Of a stretch of 64,000 nt of DNA, positions 45,354-54,484 are shown piece after piece. A model generated the notes under the pieces. It was not told the DNA's origin. It saw only the letters and a program-made list of their open reading frames with translations, and did not search any database. The position numbers and the translations under genes are program-made. Origin of the DNA: JANRIG01 sp033765235 (GTDB taxonomy: Bacteria; Bacteroidota; Bacteroidia; Cytophagales; UBA9547); NCBI GenBank assembly GCA_033765235.1, contig JANRIG010000039.1:124001-188000 (forward strand), read 5' to 3'. Numbering within the stretch: position 1 is the stretch's first letter; every line of letters starts with the position of its first letter.

Positions 45354-48300
45354 ATGTCAAAATATTGTTTGATTATCATAATTTCAGTTTTATCAACCTC
45401 ATTATTTGCACAATATACCAATAAATCATTCCAAAAAATACAAAAAAGATATACAGCAGGTGCTTACAAAGCTGCCTATAGATATAATAAAAAATATGTT
45501 AATAAGCTCGACCATACCAAATATGAATATGCACTCGGACTTCTCACACAAGCTGCAAATGCAGAAGCAATATATAAATTTAATGAGGTAGACTCATTGG
45601 TAAAATTAGGGATATCTACCTTAGAAGCAGGCTACGAAGACTCTACAAGTCTCTATGTATATGCACTTCAAAAAGCAGCCTTTGCATATATACAGTCAGG
45701 CAATTATGTAAAATGCGATAAAATATTGACCAAAGCACTTGATAAACTCAAAAACTCTACAGACACCGCTCTGAAATATGATACAGAAATGCTTAAAATC
45801 ACAAATTTACTCAAACAAGGGTTTAATAACGAAGCATTGCAGCTTTTGACAAAACATGAAAACTATCGCAAAATACAACTCGGCAATACACAAGGCAAAA
45901 ACAAAAAAGAAACCAAAAATACCAAAAAACTATATGCACAAACTATTAACACAAAACTTGAAGTATTGCTGCAAAAAGGTGATTATAAGGCATTTGACCA
46001 ATTGCTATCCATACACAAAACATGGCTCGACAAAAGCTATGGCAAGCGCAACTTTGAATACAGAGACTTTCTATACCTCACAGGTATGAGGCAAGAAATA
46101 ATAGGCAATCAAAAACAAGCTGTAAAATATTATGAGCAAGCCAATAAATACACCAAATTTTCTAAAATAGAGAAAACAGGAAATAATATTGCCGAAAGGT
46201 TGATATTTTTATACTACATACGCAACAAAAAACATGAGTCGCTCAAAAATCGTGTGAAATTTGAACGCGCTGCGCGCGAAATATATGGACGAAACAGCCT
46301 ATACTATGCCCGATACCGCCTGCAAGAAATAGAACAACTCTATGCCGACAGCAAATATGACAAAGCAGACAAAAAAATGGCTTCACTGTATAATATCAAA
46401 ACTCAATTTCCTGTCTTTCATCCGTTTAACCAAAAACTGCTCGATACCAAATACAAAATATCATACCGCAAAAGTGCCTTTGACCAAGCCGAAGACTCTT
46501 TGAAAAAATTAGTAGAAATAAAATCTATACTCTATGGCGAAAATGCACCTGAGTATCACAAAGAAAAACTCAGGCTTGCAGATTTTTATTCATCATACAA
46601 AGGAACATTTGCAGAAGCCAAAGCCATACAAGAAAAAAGTTTCAATTACGTAGTAGAACCTCAACTATCACCCCAAAATCTGCAATACATATATTACCAG
46701 CAGCAAATAGCCAATACATATGAACTGATAGAAAAATATGACCTTGCCGTAAAATATTTGGACGATGCAGCCAAAAATATTAAAGACTACTACGGTGCAG
46801 ACCATATAGAATATGCCAAAGACCTTGAAAAACTTGCAGAGGTGCTGCTCAAAAAAGGAGATTATGCACGTGCCGAAGAACTTATAAAACTATCAGTAGA
46901 AATATTTCGCAAAAACTCAGACAAAGCCTCTGCCCTCGAAAAAGCTGCTACCTATATCACCCTTGCCAAACTATATAACACACTTGGCATGTACAAAGAA
47001 GCCGAAGATGCCCTACGCAAAGCCTCTAAGCTAAGCAAGCGTGCATACAAAGGCACAGGAGTGGCAGGCATAAAAAATGCTGACGAACTGGCTGCACTTT
47101 ACATAAAAGAAGGTAGATTTTCAGAAGCAGAAGACATACTTGCCAATGCTCTATTGGTGAAAGAAAAAAAACTGGGCGTAGAAAATAAAGACCTCATTCC
47201 TACTCTCAATCTGCTGGGCAACCTATATATCATCACCGGTAACTATACAAAAGCCGAAAAAAACATAAGGCGCTCAATGGCCATAAGCTCCAAAGTATAT
47301 GGCGAAAAAACAGCCAACTATGCCCAAACCCTTACCTACCTTGAAAACCTATATAGAGAACTGGGCGACTTTAAAAAATCAGAAGAAACTGACCTTCAAA
47401 TACTTAATATCCAAAAAGCCCAACTCGGCAGCAACCATATAGATGTGGCATCTACCCTTACTCGGCTGGCACTCATCAGATTATATGTGTATGGCGACAT
47501 AGCAGGTGCAGAAAAGTCTATGCTGGAAGCTACCCAAATAGTAAAATATAACCTCACGGACAAAAATCCATTGTATGCAGAGCAGCTCAAATACTTGTCT
47601 TATATATACATAGAATCTAAAAGATACAAAACGGCGGACTCATGCCTCAATGCTGCCAATGCCATTTGGATTGAAAAATTAGGTAAAAAAAATGTGAACT
47701 CTGCCGATGTAGCCATGCTCAAAGGCGATATTGGGTTTCTTACAAACGACTACAAATCTGCACAAAACAAATATGGAGAAGCCAAAGGAATGTACCTGAG
47801 CATATTTAGCGATTATCACCCAAAATACGTGAAAGCCACTTCCAAACTTGCCAAAGTGTATTTCATAAACAAAGACTATAAAAACTCGCTCAAATACATT
47901 ACCGAAACTACAGAAAAATACCTTGATTTTACCAAAAAATATTTCCCCAGCCTTTCATTCAGCGAAAAGTCTAAATATTGGAACCAGATAAAAGATGATT
48001 TTGAATTTTTTAATACCCTGGCTTTTGTACTCAAAGACAAAAACCAAGCTATAGTGGGCAAAATATACGACAATACCATAGCCACCAAAGCCCTGTTGCT
48101 AAGCTCTTCTGTGAAAATGAAGCAGCGAATACTCAGCAGCAAAGATGAAAACCTGATAGCCAAATACAACGACTGGACAGCCAAAAAACAGTTTCTCATG
48201 GCTGTACTTTCCATGAGCAAAGAGCAACAAACCCAAGCAGGTGCAGACCCCGGCAAAATACAAAAAGACATAGAGCTTCTGGAAAAAGAAATGAGCGAAA

Positions 48301-49598
48301 GCTCAGAAATATTTGCCAATAATGTAGAAAAACAAAACATTACATGGACAGACGTAAAAAACACCCTCTCAGACAAAGAATATGCTGTAGAAATCATCAG
48401 ATTTAGGCATTATGACAAAAAATTTACAGATTCGGTCATATATGCTGCATTATTGATATCAAAATATACTACCAAAAATCCTGAACTCATCATACTTCCC
48501 GCCGGAAATGATTTTGAGAAAAAATATTTGAAATACTACAAAAACTCTGTCATATACAAGGAAGACGATGACTATTCATACGATGTATTTTGGTCGCCGA
48601 TTAGCAAAATTTTGCCTATGAATGCTACCGTGTATGTATCAGCCGAAGGAGTGTACAATGAGCTTAATATAGAGTCTTTTCACAAAAACAACAGCAACAT
48701 ATTTGCCATAGACGAAAACTACATTATCCCAGTGAGCAATACCAAAGAACTGGTGCTAAACAATGAAAAAGGCAATAACAAGAAAGAAACACCTGTACCT
48801 ACCCAACTTGCAGCTTCCAAAGCAGTATTCATTGGCAACCCTACATTTTACGCATCTGCCTCCAAAAACGTAGATAATAGTGTGGATAGAGAACGCTCCA
48901 TAGCCAAGCCATTTAGCGACCAATATGCGTCTGCCTCACAAAATGTAATAAAACAACTGCCGGGTACAGAAGTAGAGGTGAACAGTGTGAACGACCTATT
49001 TACCAAAAACGGCTGGAAAACCTACAAATACATCAATACCACCGCCGATGAGGATACCCTCAAAAAACTAAATAATCCAAAGATACTGCACATAGCTACC
49101 CATGGATATTTCAACCCTGATATAGACAAATCATCGTCTAACGAGCTTACCAGCACAGAGACAGAGTTTTCACAAAACCCACTATTGCGCTCGGGTCTGC
49201 TGCTGCGAGGTGCAGGAGATGTATTGAAGTCAAACAACAGCTTGAAAATAAATGCCGAAAACGGCATACTTACTGCCTACGAAGCCATGGACCTGAACCT
49301 CGACAATACCAGTTTGGTAGTGCTCAGTGCCTGCGAAACAGGCAAAGGTGAGGTGCAAATTGGGGAGGGTGTATTTGGCTTACAAAGGGCTATATTGGTG
49401 GCAGGTGCCAATGCATTTGTGATGACACTCTTCAAGGTGGATGATGAAATAACCAAAGAACTGATGATAAACTTTTATGACAAATGGCTCAAAACAGGAC
49501 AAATGCGCAAATCATTTACAGAAGCCAAAATAGCCATCAAAAACAAATACAAACATCCTGTATATTGGGGTGCCTTTGTAATGGTAGGCAATGAGTGA
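45354..49598 (+). CDS. Secreted TPR-repeat protein with C-terminal CHAT protease domain
   Basis: 1414 residues. A signal peptide ends near SLFAQ (residue 20). Residues from about 25 to 920 are tetratricopeptide helices; later ones are the 42-residue TPR_10/12 kind with repeated LG.LY, G.Y..AE and GEK elements. The C-terminal CHAT (caspase HetF-associated with TPRs) domain spans about 1090-1414, with the catalytic dyad His1250 in HIATHGYF and Cys1327 in LSACETG, both intact. It should therefore be an active cysteine protease of the separase/caspase clan. The signal peptide places it in the envelope rather than the cytoplasm, unlike CRISPR-linked CHAT proteins. No partner gene is adjacent. Confidence 0.92.
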   Translation: MSKYCLIIIISVLSTSLFAQYTNKSFQKIQKRYTAGAYKAAYRYNKKYVNKLDHTKYEYALGLLTQAANAEAIYKFNEVDSLVKLGISTLEAGYEDSTSLYVYALQKAAFAYIQSGNYVKCDKILTKALDKLKNSTDTALKYDTEMLKITNLLKQGFNNEALQLLTKHENYRKIQLGNTQGKNKKETKNTKKLYAQTINTKLEVLLQKGDYKAFDQLLSIHKTWLDKSYGKRNFEYRDFLYLTGMRQEIIGNQKQAVKYYEQANKYTKFSKIEKTGNNIAERLIFLYYIRNKKHESLKNRVKFERAAREIYGRNSLYYARYRLQEIEQLYADSKYDKADKKMASLYNIKTQFPVFHPFNQKLLDTKYKISYRKSAFDQAEDSLKKLVEIKSILYGENAPEYHKEKLRLADFYSSYKGTFAEAKAIQEKSFNYVVEPQLSPQNLQYIYYQQQIANTYELIEKYDLAVKYLDDAAKNIKDYYGADHIEYAKDLEKLAEVLLKKGDYARAEELIKLSVEIFRKNSDKASALEKAATYITLAKLYNTLGMYKEAEDALRKASKLSKRAYKGTGVAGIKNADELAALYIKEGRFSEAEDILANALLVKEKKLGVENKDLIPTLNLLGNLYIITGNYTKAEKNIRRSMAISSKVYGEKTANYAQTLTYLENLYRELGDFKKSEETDLQILNIQKAQLGSNHIDVASTLTRLALIRLYVYGDIAGAEKSMLEATQIVKYNLTDKNPLYAEQLKYLSYIYIESKRYKTADSCLNAANAIWIEKLGKKNVNSADVAMLKGDIGFLTNDYKSAQNKYGEAKGMYLSIFSDYHPKYVKATSKLAKVYFINKDYKNSLKYITETTEKYLDFTKKYFPSLSFSEKSKYWNQIKDDFEFFNTLAFVLKDKNQAIVGKIYDNTIATKALLLSSSVKMKQRILSSKDENLIAKYNDWTAKKQFLMAVLSMSKEQQTQAGADPGKIQKDIELLEKEMSESSEIFANNVEKQNITWTDVKNTLSDKEYAVEIIRFRHYDKKFTDSVIYAALLISKYTTKNPELIILPAGNDFEKKYLKYYKNSVIYKEDDDYSYDVFWSPISKILPMNATVYVSAEGVYNELNIESFHKNNSNIFAIDENYIIPVSNTKELVLNNEKGNNKKETPVPTQLAASKAVFIGNPTFYASASKNVDNSVDRERSIAKPFSDQYASASQNVIKQLPGTEVEVNSVNDLFTKNGWKTYKYINTTADEDTLKKLNNPKILHIATHGYFNPDIDKSSSNELTSTETEFSQNPLLRSGLLLRGAGDVLKSNNSLKINAENGILTAYEAMDLNLDNTSLVVLSACETGKGEVQIGEGVFGLQRAILVAGANAFVMTLFKVDDEITKELMINFYDKWLKTGQMRKSFTEAKIAIKNKYKHPVYWGAFVMVGNE

Positions 49599-49618
49599 TG
49601 AAGTTTAGCTCGTTTCTC

Positions 49619-50305
49619 TCACAACTCCTCTGTAACCTCGTCTGCTATTTTGAGATATTTTTTGATGACGTATTTGATGGAGTTGTAACTGCCCGAGTAG
49701 TATTTTTTGATTTCGTCTTGGTGTATCCACTTTATATCTGTAATGTCTTCTTCTATTTGTGGTTTCATGCCGTGATCGTTTACACAGTTCATCACAAACC
49801 ATGTAGTTTTTTTGAGTGAGGGTTTGTCTTTGTCTGTGTAGCTGTGCCAAGTGGTACATAGCTTGGTCACTATCTCAGCTTTCACTCCGCACTCTTCATA
49901 TACCTCACGCTCAGCACATTGATTAATATTTTCTTTATCATCAAGTTTGCCCTTGGGCAAATCCCAAAAACCTAACCTGAATATGCATAATATACGGTCG
50001 TCTTTCACTACCACGCCACCCGCAGCCTTTATTATTTTAAATTGTTTTTTGATGAATGTTTCAGTATCTCTCACATCTGCAGATAGGAATGTAATAGATT
50101 TTATTTTGGCAAACTTTTTCATTTCCAATATCTTAAGCATAGCATGTACCTGCATATTATTAGCATCGTTTACCAAAATATTGCCAAATACTTTATTCAC
50201 ATCCAAGGGTGTATAGGTAGATATGGTCATATCTATCTTTTTGTTTTTGAGCGATGTTTTTCGATCCAAAAATTTTACCCTTACATTATTTATGAATAGT
50301 TTCAT
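49619..50305 (-). CDS. Nudix hydrolase
   Basis: 228 residues. The Nudix box is complete: GKLDDKE, then REVYEECGV (about residues 128-150), preceded by DRILCIFRLGFWDLP. The N-terminal ~95 residues, with VRVKFLDRKTSL and VHAMLKILE, form an extra domain seen in some Bacteroidota Nudix proteins. The substrate is likely a nucleoside diphosphate derivative but cannot be set from sequence. It converges on the CHAT gene with 20 nt between. Confidence 0.92.
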   Translation of the reverse strand: MKLFINNVRVKFLDRKTSLKNKKIDMTISTYTPLDVNKVFGNILVNDANNMQVHAMLKILEMKKFAKIKSITFLSADVRDTETFIKKQFKIIKAAGGVVVKDDRILCIFRLGFWDLPKGKLDDKENINQCAEREVYEECGVKAEIVTKLCTTWHSYTDKDKPSLKKTTWFVMNCVNDHGMKPQIEEDITDIKWIHQDEIKKYYSGSYNSIKYVIKKYLKIADEVTEEL

Positions 50306-50418
50306 ATCATGCTACTTTACCAAATTGCAAAGTTGTACATTATTATTTTTAAAACAATAAATAAAGCCTGAAAGTTAATGTTTTATGTTTCAATGGTTTA
50401 AAATCTAAGTATATCTGT

Positions 50419-50426
50419 TACTTTTG
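50419..50426 (+). promoter_or_regulatory. Relic -7 box upstream of the second barrel pseudogene (TACTTTTG)
   Basis: An exact TAnnTTTG match just before the decayed coding region at 50436. It may be the surviving promoter of the pseudogene. Confidence 0.4.
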
Positions 50427-50435
50427 ATTTGCTAA

Positions 50436-50910
50436 ATAGTATTATTCTTAGAAGTCAGGAAAAATGCCATTTATGGAGAGATACTGGGCACAGGCATTTC
50501 TTTATCTGTAAACTATGAAAGATTTTTTTGCGAAATAATAATATGATTTCTGTACATATTGGTATTAATACCTCCATTATCTGATAATCGCATATTTGGG
50601 TTTAGTGCTGGAGCATCTATAATATAGGCGATGGTAAGAATTATTTTGAGATGGGTATGTCAGCCGGTGCAGAATATTACTATAACCATATATATAATAT
50701 ATGGGTGGTGATCATCTATTTATCCCTTATTTCATGCTACATATTGGCTACAGACATGTATCACCCAAGGGGTTTTTTCTCAGAGTATATACTTGCCCTA
50801 TTATTTCTTTTGAGAATTACAGTTATTATGATATATATAACAGAAACACTGAAATAAATAGGTTCATAGTTAGTCAAAGTATAGGTATCTCCATAGGAGG
50901 AGCATTTTAG
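50436..50910 (+). pseudogene. Decayed outer-membrane barrel protein (several frameshifts, no start)
   Basis: Fragments in different frames add up to one barrel protein. From 50436 the frame reads LEVRKNAIYGEILGTG and LSVNYERFF, then meets a stop. A neighbouring frame gives MISVHIGINTSII. A further frame gives GDGKNYFEMGMSAGAEYYYN (from about 50630), and the last frame (from about 50701) gives GGDHLFIPYFMLHIGYRHV through to ISIGGAF and TAG at 50910. The order NAIYxE, LSVNYERF, VxIGI, LExGMSAGA and IGYRH is that of a widespread Bacteroidota barrel family. The signal peptide and start codon are gone. At least three shifts argue for true decay. Confidence 0.7.
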
Positions 50911-50926
50911 GTATAAGTATATTTTA

Positions 50927-52504
50927 TTACCAAAATATATAATACAAATATGCTAATACGGCAAATATTACCATTGACCCTGCTATAAAAATTGGACTAA
51001 GTTTGAAATAGTGCTTTTGAAAACGTATTGCTTTGGGGTGCTCACCATTGTTTTGCAGCAGCGAGAAGCATACTATCATAGCGCAAAGAATAACAAATAC
51101 TATACCCATCCTATTAATAAATGGAACATGGGGCAACCAAATTTTGAACAATACTGACAATGGAATGGTCAATACTACAGATGCCATAGCTGCACGGTCT
51201 GTAGTACGGCTCCAAAATAAACCAAATAGAAAGAGTGCTACAGTGCCCGGCGTGTAAAACCCGCCAAACTCTTGGGTAAACTGAAAAATCTGACTTATAG
51301 AGTTGAATGCAGGTGCCACCAATAAGGCTATTATGAAAGATGCAATCATGATAATTCGTCCCCACTTCACTTTTTGTACATCACTCATGCCGGGGTAATA
51401 TGTTGCAGTAATGTCTAATACAAGCAGTGTACTAATAGCATTGGATATAGCTGCCAAGGTAGATACTATGGCAGCTACCAATCCCGCTACGGCAAACCCT
51501 TTGATACCGGGTGCCAAGTATTGACTTATAAGCCATGGATAAGCCTCATCTGGCTTATAGAGCCGGGCACCCAATGCATATGCAATGATGCCGGGCAATA
51601 CTAATATAAGTGGCAAAAACAACTTAATACCTCCTGCAAAGAGCACCCCCTTTTGCGCCTCGCCTATGCTTTTGGCGGCCAGAGCTTTTTGTATAATGTA
51701 TTGATTGCAAGCCCAATAGTTGAGATGTGCTATCCATACTGCTCCCAGCAATACATGCAATCCGGGCAAGTATTGGTAATTGGGATTTGAGCTATCCAAT
51801 ATCATATCAAAGTGTGAAGGTGCTTTTTGATACATATTATATATACCTGATAATATACCTTGCCCATCTCCAAGAGCATACAATCCTGCAATGAGTACTA
51901 TGGCTCCTCCTGCTATGAGCACTATGGTTTGCAATACATCTGTCCACGCTACAGACTCCAGACCTCCGCTGACGGTATATAGTATGGTAAAAATTGCCAA
52001 CCCCGCTATGGCATAATAAAAATCAAATCCGGCTACGGACTTTAGTGCCAGTGCACCTAAGTATAGTGCGGTGGGCATGTCCATAAACAAGAATATGAGT
52101 AAGTACATGAGAGCTACCACCGTGCGCAAATTTTTATTGAATCTTATTTCCAAAAATTGGGGCAGTGTGTATATACCTTTTTCAATAAATACAGGCAAAA
52201 AAAACATGCCTACCGCTATCAATACTATGGCAGCAGTCCATTCGTAAGTGGCAATGCCAAGGCCTATGGCATACCCTGAGCCATTGGAACCTAAAAACTG
52301 TGTGGCAGAAATGTTGGTAGCTATAAGTGAGGCACCTATCACCCACCATGTCAATGACTTATTGGCCAAAAAATATTCTTCGGCATTTACATGCCCATTA
52401 TTTTTTTTAGAGAATACACTAAAAACTCCTATCAATAATACTAAAGCAAGATAGATGCCAAAAATAATATAGTCAAGTACAGTAAAGTTCATATTTTGAT
52501 TCAT
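50927..52504 (-). CDS. Sodium/solute symporter (SSS family, SGLT-like)
   Basis: 525 residues with about 14 transmembrane helices. The first helix reads VLDYIIFGIYLALVLLIG, the Na+-binding start region includes AEEYFLANKSLTWW and TNISATQFLGSNGSGYA, and the signature GGLESVAWTDVLQ follows in the middle. The features resemble vSGLT-type sugar or inositol symporters; the true solute is unknown. The ATG at 52504 is preferred to the TTG at 52507. It ends 16 nt from the barrel pseudogene. Confidence 0.92.
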   Translation of the reverse strand: MNQNMNFTVLDYIIFGIYLALVLLIGVFSVFSKKNNGHVNAEEYFLANKSLTWWVIGASLIATNISATQFLGSNGSGYAIGLGIATYEWTAAIVLIAVGMFFLPVFIEKGIYTLPQFLEIRFNKNLRTVVALMYLLIFLFMDMPTALYLGALALKSVAGFDFYYAIAGLAIFTILYTVSGGLESVAWTDVLQTIVLIAGGAIVLIAGLYALGDGQGILSGIYNMYQKAPSHFDMILDSSNPNYQYLPGLHVLLGAVWIAHLNYWACNQYIIQKALAAKSIGEAQKGVLFAGGIKLFLPLILVLPGIIAYALGARLYKPDEAYPWLISQYLAPGIKGFAVAGLVAAIVSTLAAISNAISTLLVLDITATYYPGMSDVQKVKWGRIIMIASFIIALLVAPAFNSISQIFQFTQEFGGFYTPGTVALFLFGLFWSRTTDRAAMASVVLTIPLSVLFKIWLPHVPFINRMGIVFVILCAMIVCFSLLQNNGEHPKAIRFQKHYFKLSPIFIAGSMVIFAVLAYLYYIFW

Positions 52505-52576
52505 CAATAATTTCTATATTTTCAAAGCATTTCTAAATTTTTTTGATAATATTTATTTCATATAGCGTTTACACAC

Positions 52577-52858
52577 CTATATATACAAGCAGTGGTAGGC
52601 TGCATCTGTATGTATCCGCAAATGAAATTTGACATTGGCTTCTACTTCAAATATATCACCTTTGTAGAATATTTCAAATTGGGTGCTCTCGGGGAGCTTT
52701 ACCAGCATGGCACCCGACACCACGGTGATTATTTCACGTGAAGTAGTGCTGAATTCGTATTCGCCGGGCTGCATGACACCGAGTGTTTCTTTGCCTGTAG
52801 CACCTGAGAGAGTGAGTGATTTTACTTTACCTCCAAAGTATTCATTTACTGGTATCAT
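52577..52858 (-). CDS. ppnP: Pyrimidine/purine nucleoside phosphorylase
   Basis: 93-residue cupin-type protein of the former DUF1255 (YaiE/PpnP) family. The blocks NEYFGGKVKSL, TLGVMQPGEYEFST, EIITVVSGAMLVKLP and a C-terminal YHCLYI are diagnostic. It phosphorolyses nucleosides to free base and ribose-1-phosphate. It lies 13 nt after menB on the same strand, so it is likely co-transcribed with it despite the unrelated function. Confidence 0.92.
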   Translation of the reverse strand: MIPVNEYFGGKVKSLTLSGATGKETLGVMQPGEYEFSTTSREIITVVSGAMLVKLPESTQFEIFYKGDIFEVEANVKFHLRIHTDAAYHCLYI

Positions 52859-52871
52859 ATATATTATGGTT

Positions 52872-53696
52872 TTATGGAAATTTTGGAAATTTGTTCCATT
52901 CGGGTTTACGTTTTTCTATGAAAGCATTTTTGCCTTCTTTGCCTTCATCTGTTTGGTAATATAGGAGGGTGGCATTGCCTGCCAATTCTTGTATACCTGC
53001 TTGTCCATCGAGTTCGGCATTGAAAGCAGACTTTAAGCATCTGATGGCGATAGGGCTTTTTTCGAGTATTTTGTGGCACCATGTGATGGTAGTTTGCTCC
53101 AAATCTTGCAGGGGCACTACTTTGTTTACTAATCCCATATCAAGTGCTTCTTGGGCATTATATCGGTCACACAGGTACCATATCTCGCGGGCTTTTTTTT
53201 GCCCTACTATTCTTGCCAGGTATGATGCGCCAAAGCCACCATCAAAGCTGCCTACTATAGGTCCTGTCTGTCCAAACATGGCATTGTCTGCTGCTATGGT
53301 GAGGTCGCACACTACATGCAGCACATGCCCGCCACCTATAGCCCACCCTGCCACCATGGCTATTACGGGTTTGGGAATGGAGCGTATCATTTTTTGCAGG
53401 TCGAGTACGTTGAGCCTGGGTACACCATCTTTGCCCACATAGCCACCTACGCCGCGCACTTTTTGGTCGCCACCGCTGCAAAATGCCTTACCTCCTTCGC
53501 CGGTAAGTATTATTACACCTATATCTTCACTTTCACGACTATAGTGCATGGCATCTATCATTTCTGCCACGGTGTGTGGTGTGAATGCATTGTGCACATG
53601 AGGGCGATTTATGCTTATTTTGGCTATCCTATCGTATTTACTGAATATGATTTCATCATATTGTTTGATAGTTTGCCAATTTACAGTATCATACAT
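52872..53696 (-). CDS. menB: 1,4-dihydroxy-2-naphthoyl-CoA synthase
   Basis: 274-residue crotonase-fold enzyme that closes the second ring in menaquinone synthesis. Its KISINRPHVHNAF start, CSGGDQKVRG (oxyanion and active loop), AGWAIGGGHVLHVVCDLTIA and TGPIVGSFDGGFG are all MenB-specific. Menaquinone as quinone pool is usual for Bacteroidota. The other men genes are not in this window. A good promoter (53720-53749) precedes it. Confidence 0.96.
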   Translation of the reverse strand: MYDTVNWQTIKQYDEIIFSKYDRIAKISINRPHVHNAFTPHTVAEMIDAMHYSRESEDIGVIILTGEGGKAFCSGGDQKVRGVGGYVGKDGVPRLNVLDLQKMIRSIPKPVIAMVAGWAIGGGHVLHVVCDLTIAADNAMFGQTGPIVGSFDGGFGASYLARIVGQKKAREIWYLCDRYNAQEALDMGLVNKVVPLQDLEQTTITWCHKILEKSPIAIRCLKSAFNAELDGQAGIQELAGNATLLYYQTDEGKEGKNAFIEKRKPEWNKFPKFP

Positions 53697-53719
53697 TTAT
53701 CACATAATTTTATAGGTTG

Positions 53720-53749
53720 CAAATATACTTGCATTCGTGTTTCTGCAAA
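53720..53749 (-). promoter_or_regulatory. menB promoter: TATATTTG with -33 TTTG
   Basis: On the minus strand TTTG (53749-53746) lies 18 nt before TATATTTG (53727-53720), close to the Bacteroidota arrangement TTTG-N19-TAnnTTTG. The leader would be about 20 nt. It is the best two-element promoter in the window. Confidence 0.72.
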
Positions 53750-53878
53750 TACATTTTTATCATTTGGTTTAAATATATTAATATGCAAAATAAATATTGT
53801 ATGCAGATACACTAAATTACAGTATGTGTGCATACCTATTTGATAACAATACATTGCATATAGGTCACAATTATTGCA

Positions 53879-53886
53879 TAACTTTG
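53879..53886 (+). promoter_or_regulatory. -7 box of the lipoprotein gene (TAACTTTG), leaderless spacing
   Basis: TAACTTTG fits TAnnTTTG, is followed by CATA and then the ATG at 53891, and has a TTG at 53854-53856 near the -33 position. Transcription should begin at the start codon. Confidence 0.65.
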
Positions 53887-53890
53887 CATA

Positions 53891-54484
53891 ATGAATATGC
53901 TCCAAAGTAGATTAATAATAGTAATATTATGTGGCTTGACTGCATGTCGCAAAGACCCCGGTTTTCCGGTATCTCCTACCATTTCATTCAAAAAAATAGA
54001 AGTGGCAGGCAGTGGTACTTCTCAAAATCTGCGCCTTATCCTGTACTTTACAGACGGAGATGGTGATATAGGGCTCAACCAGCAAGACTATACCGACAAT
54101 GTAATATTTATGCCAAAATATGAGCGTGTGGAAAATCCAAAATCAGGGTGTGAAGATACTGTACAGACCAACCCTAACTTTAATAACATAGAAATTGATT
54201 TTTTTTATAAGTTAAAAGATACCACATTTTACCCACTCGGCGACACGCTCGATGCCTTGACCTGCGAAAATGTATTGGCCTCTTACAATGGCAGGTTTCC
54301 ACGCCTAAATACTGACAACGTGGCACAACCTCTCTCCGGCGACCTTAGCTATGATATAGTAGGTATTTATACATTCTTAAAAAAAACATTTAAAAAAATA
54401 ACCATAAAACTAAAAGTGAAAATAAAAGACAGAAACTTAAATGTGAGTAATACAGTGACCACAGATACTTTATTAATATTATAA
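53891..54484 (+). CDS. Lipoprotein of unknown function
   Basis: 197 residues. The signal peptide ends in the lipobox LTAC, so Cys19 should be acylated. The mature protein has a conserved-looking TDGDGDIGLNQ calcium-loop-like segment, two cysteines (GCED and LTCEN) and mostly beta structure. Similar small lipoproteins with a DGDGDIG motif occur in many Bacteroidota, but I know no function. It is followed, with a 1-nt overlap, by the NDP-sugar epimerase gene, and the two share a promoter. Confidence 0.78.
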   Translation: MNMLQSRLIIVILCGLTACRKDPGFPVSPTISFKKIEVAGSGTSQNLRLILYFTDGDGDIGLNQQDYTDNVIFMPKYERVENPKSGCEDTVQTNPNFNNIEIDFFYKLKDTTFYPLGDTLDALTCENVLASYNGRFPRLNTDNVAQPLSGDLSYDIVGIYTFLKKTFKKITIKLKVKIKDRNLNVSNTVTTDTLLIL

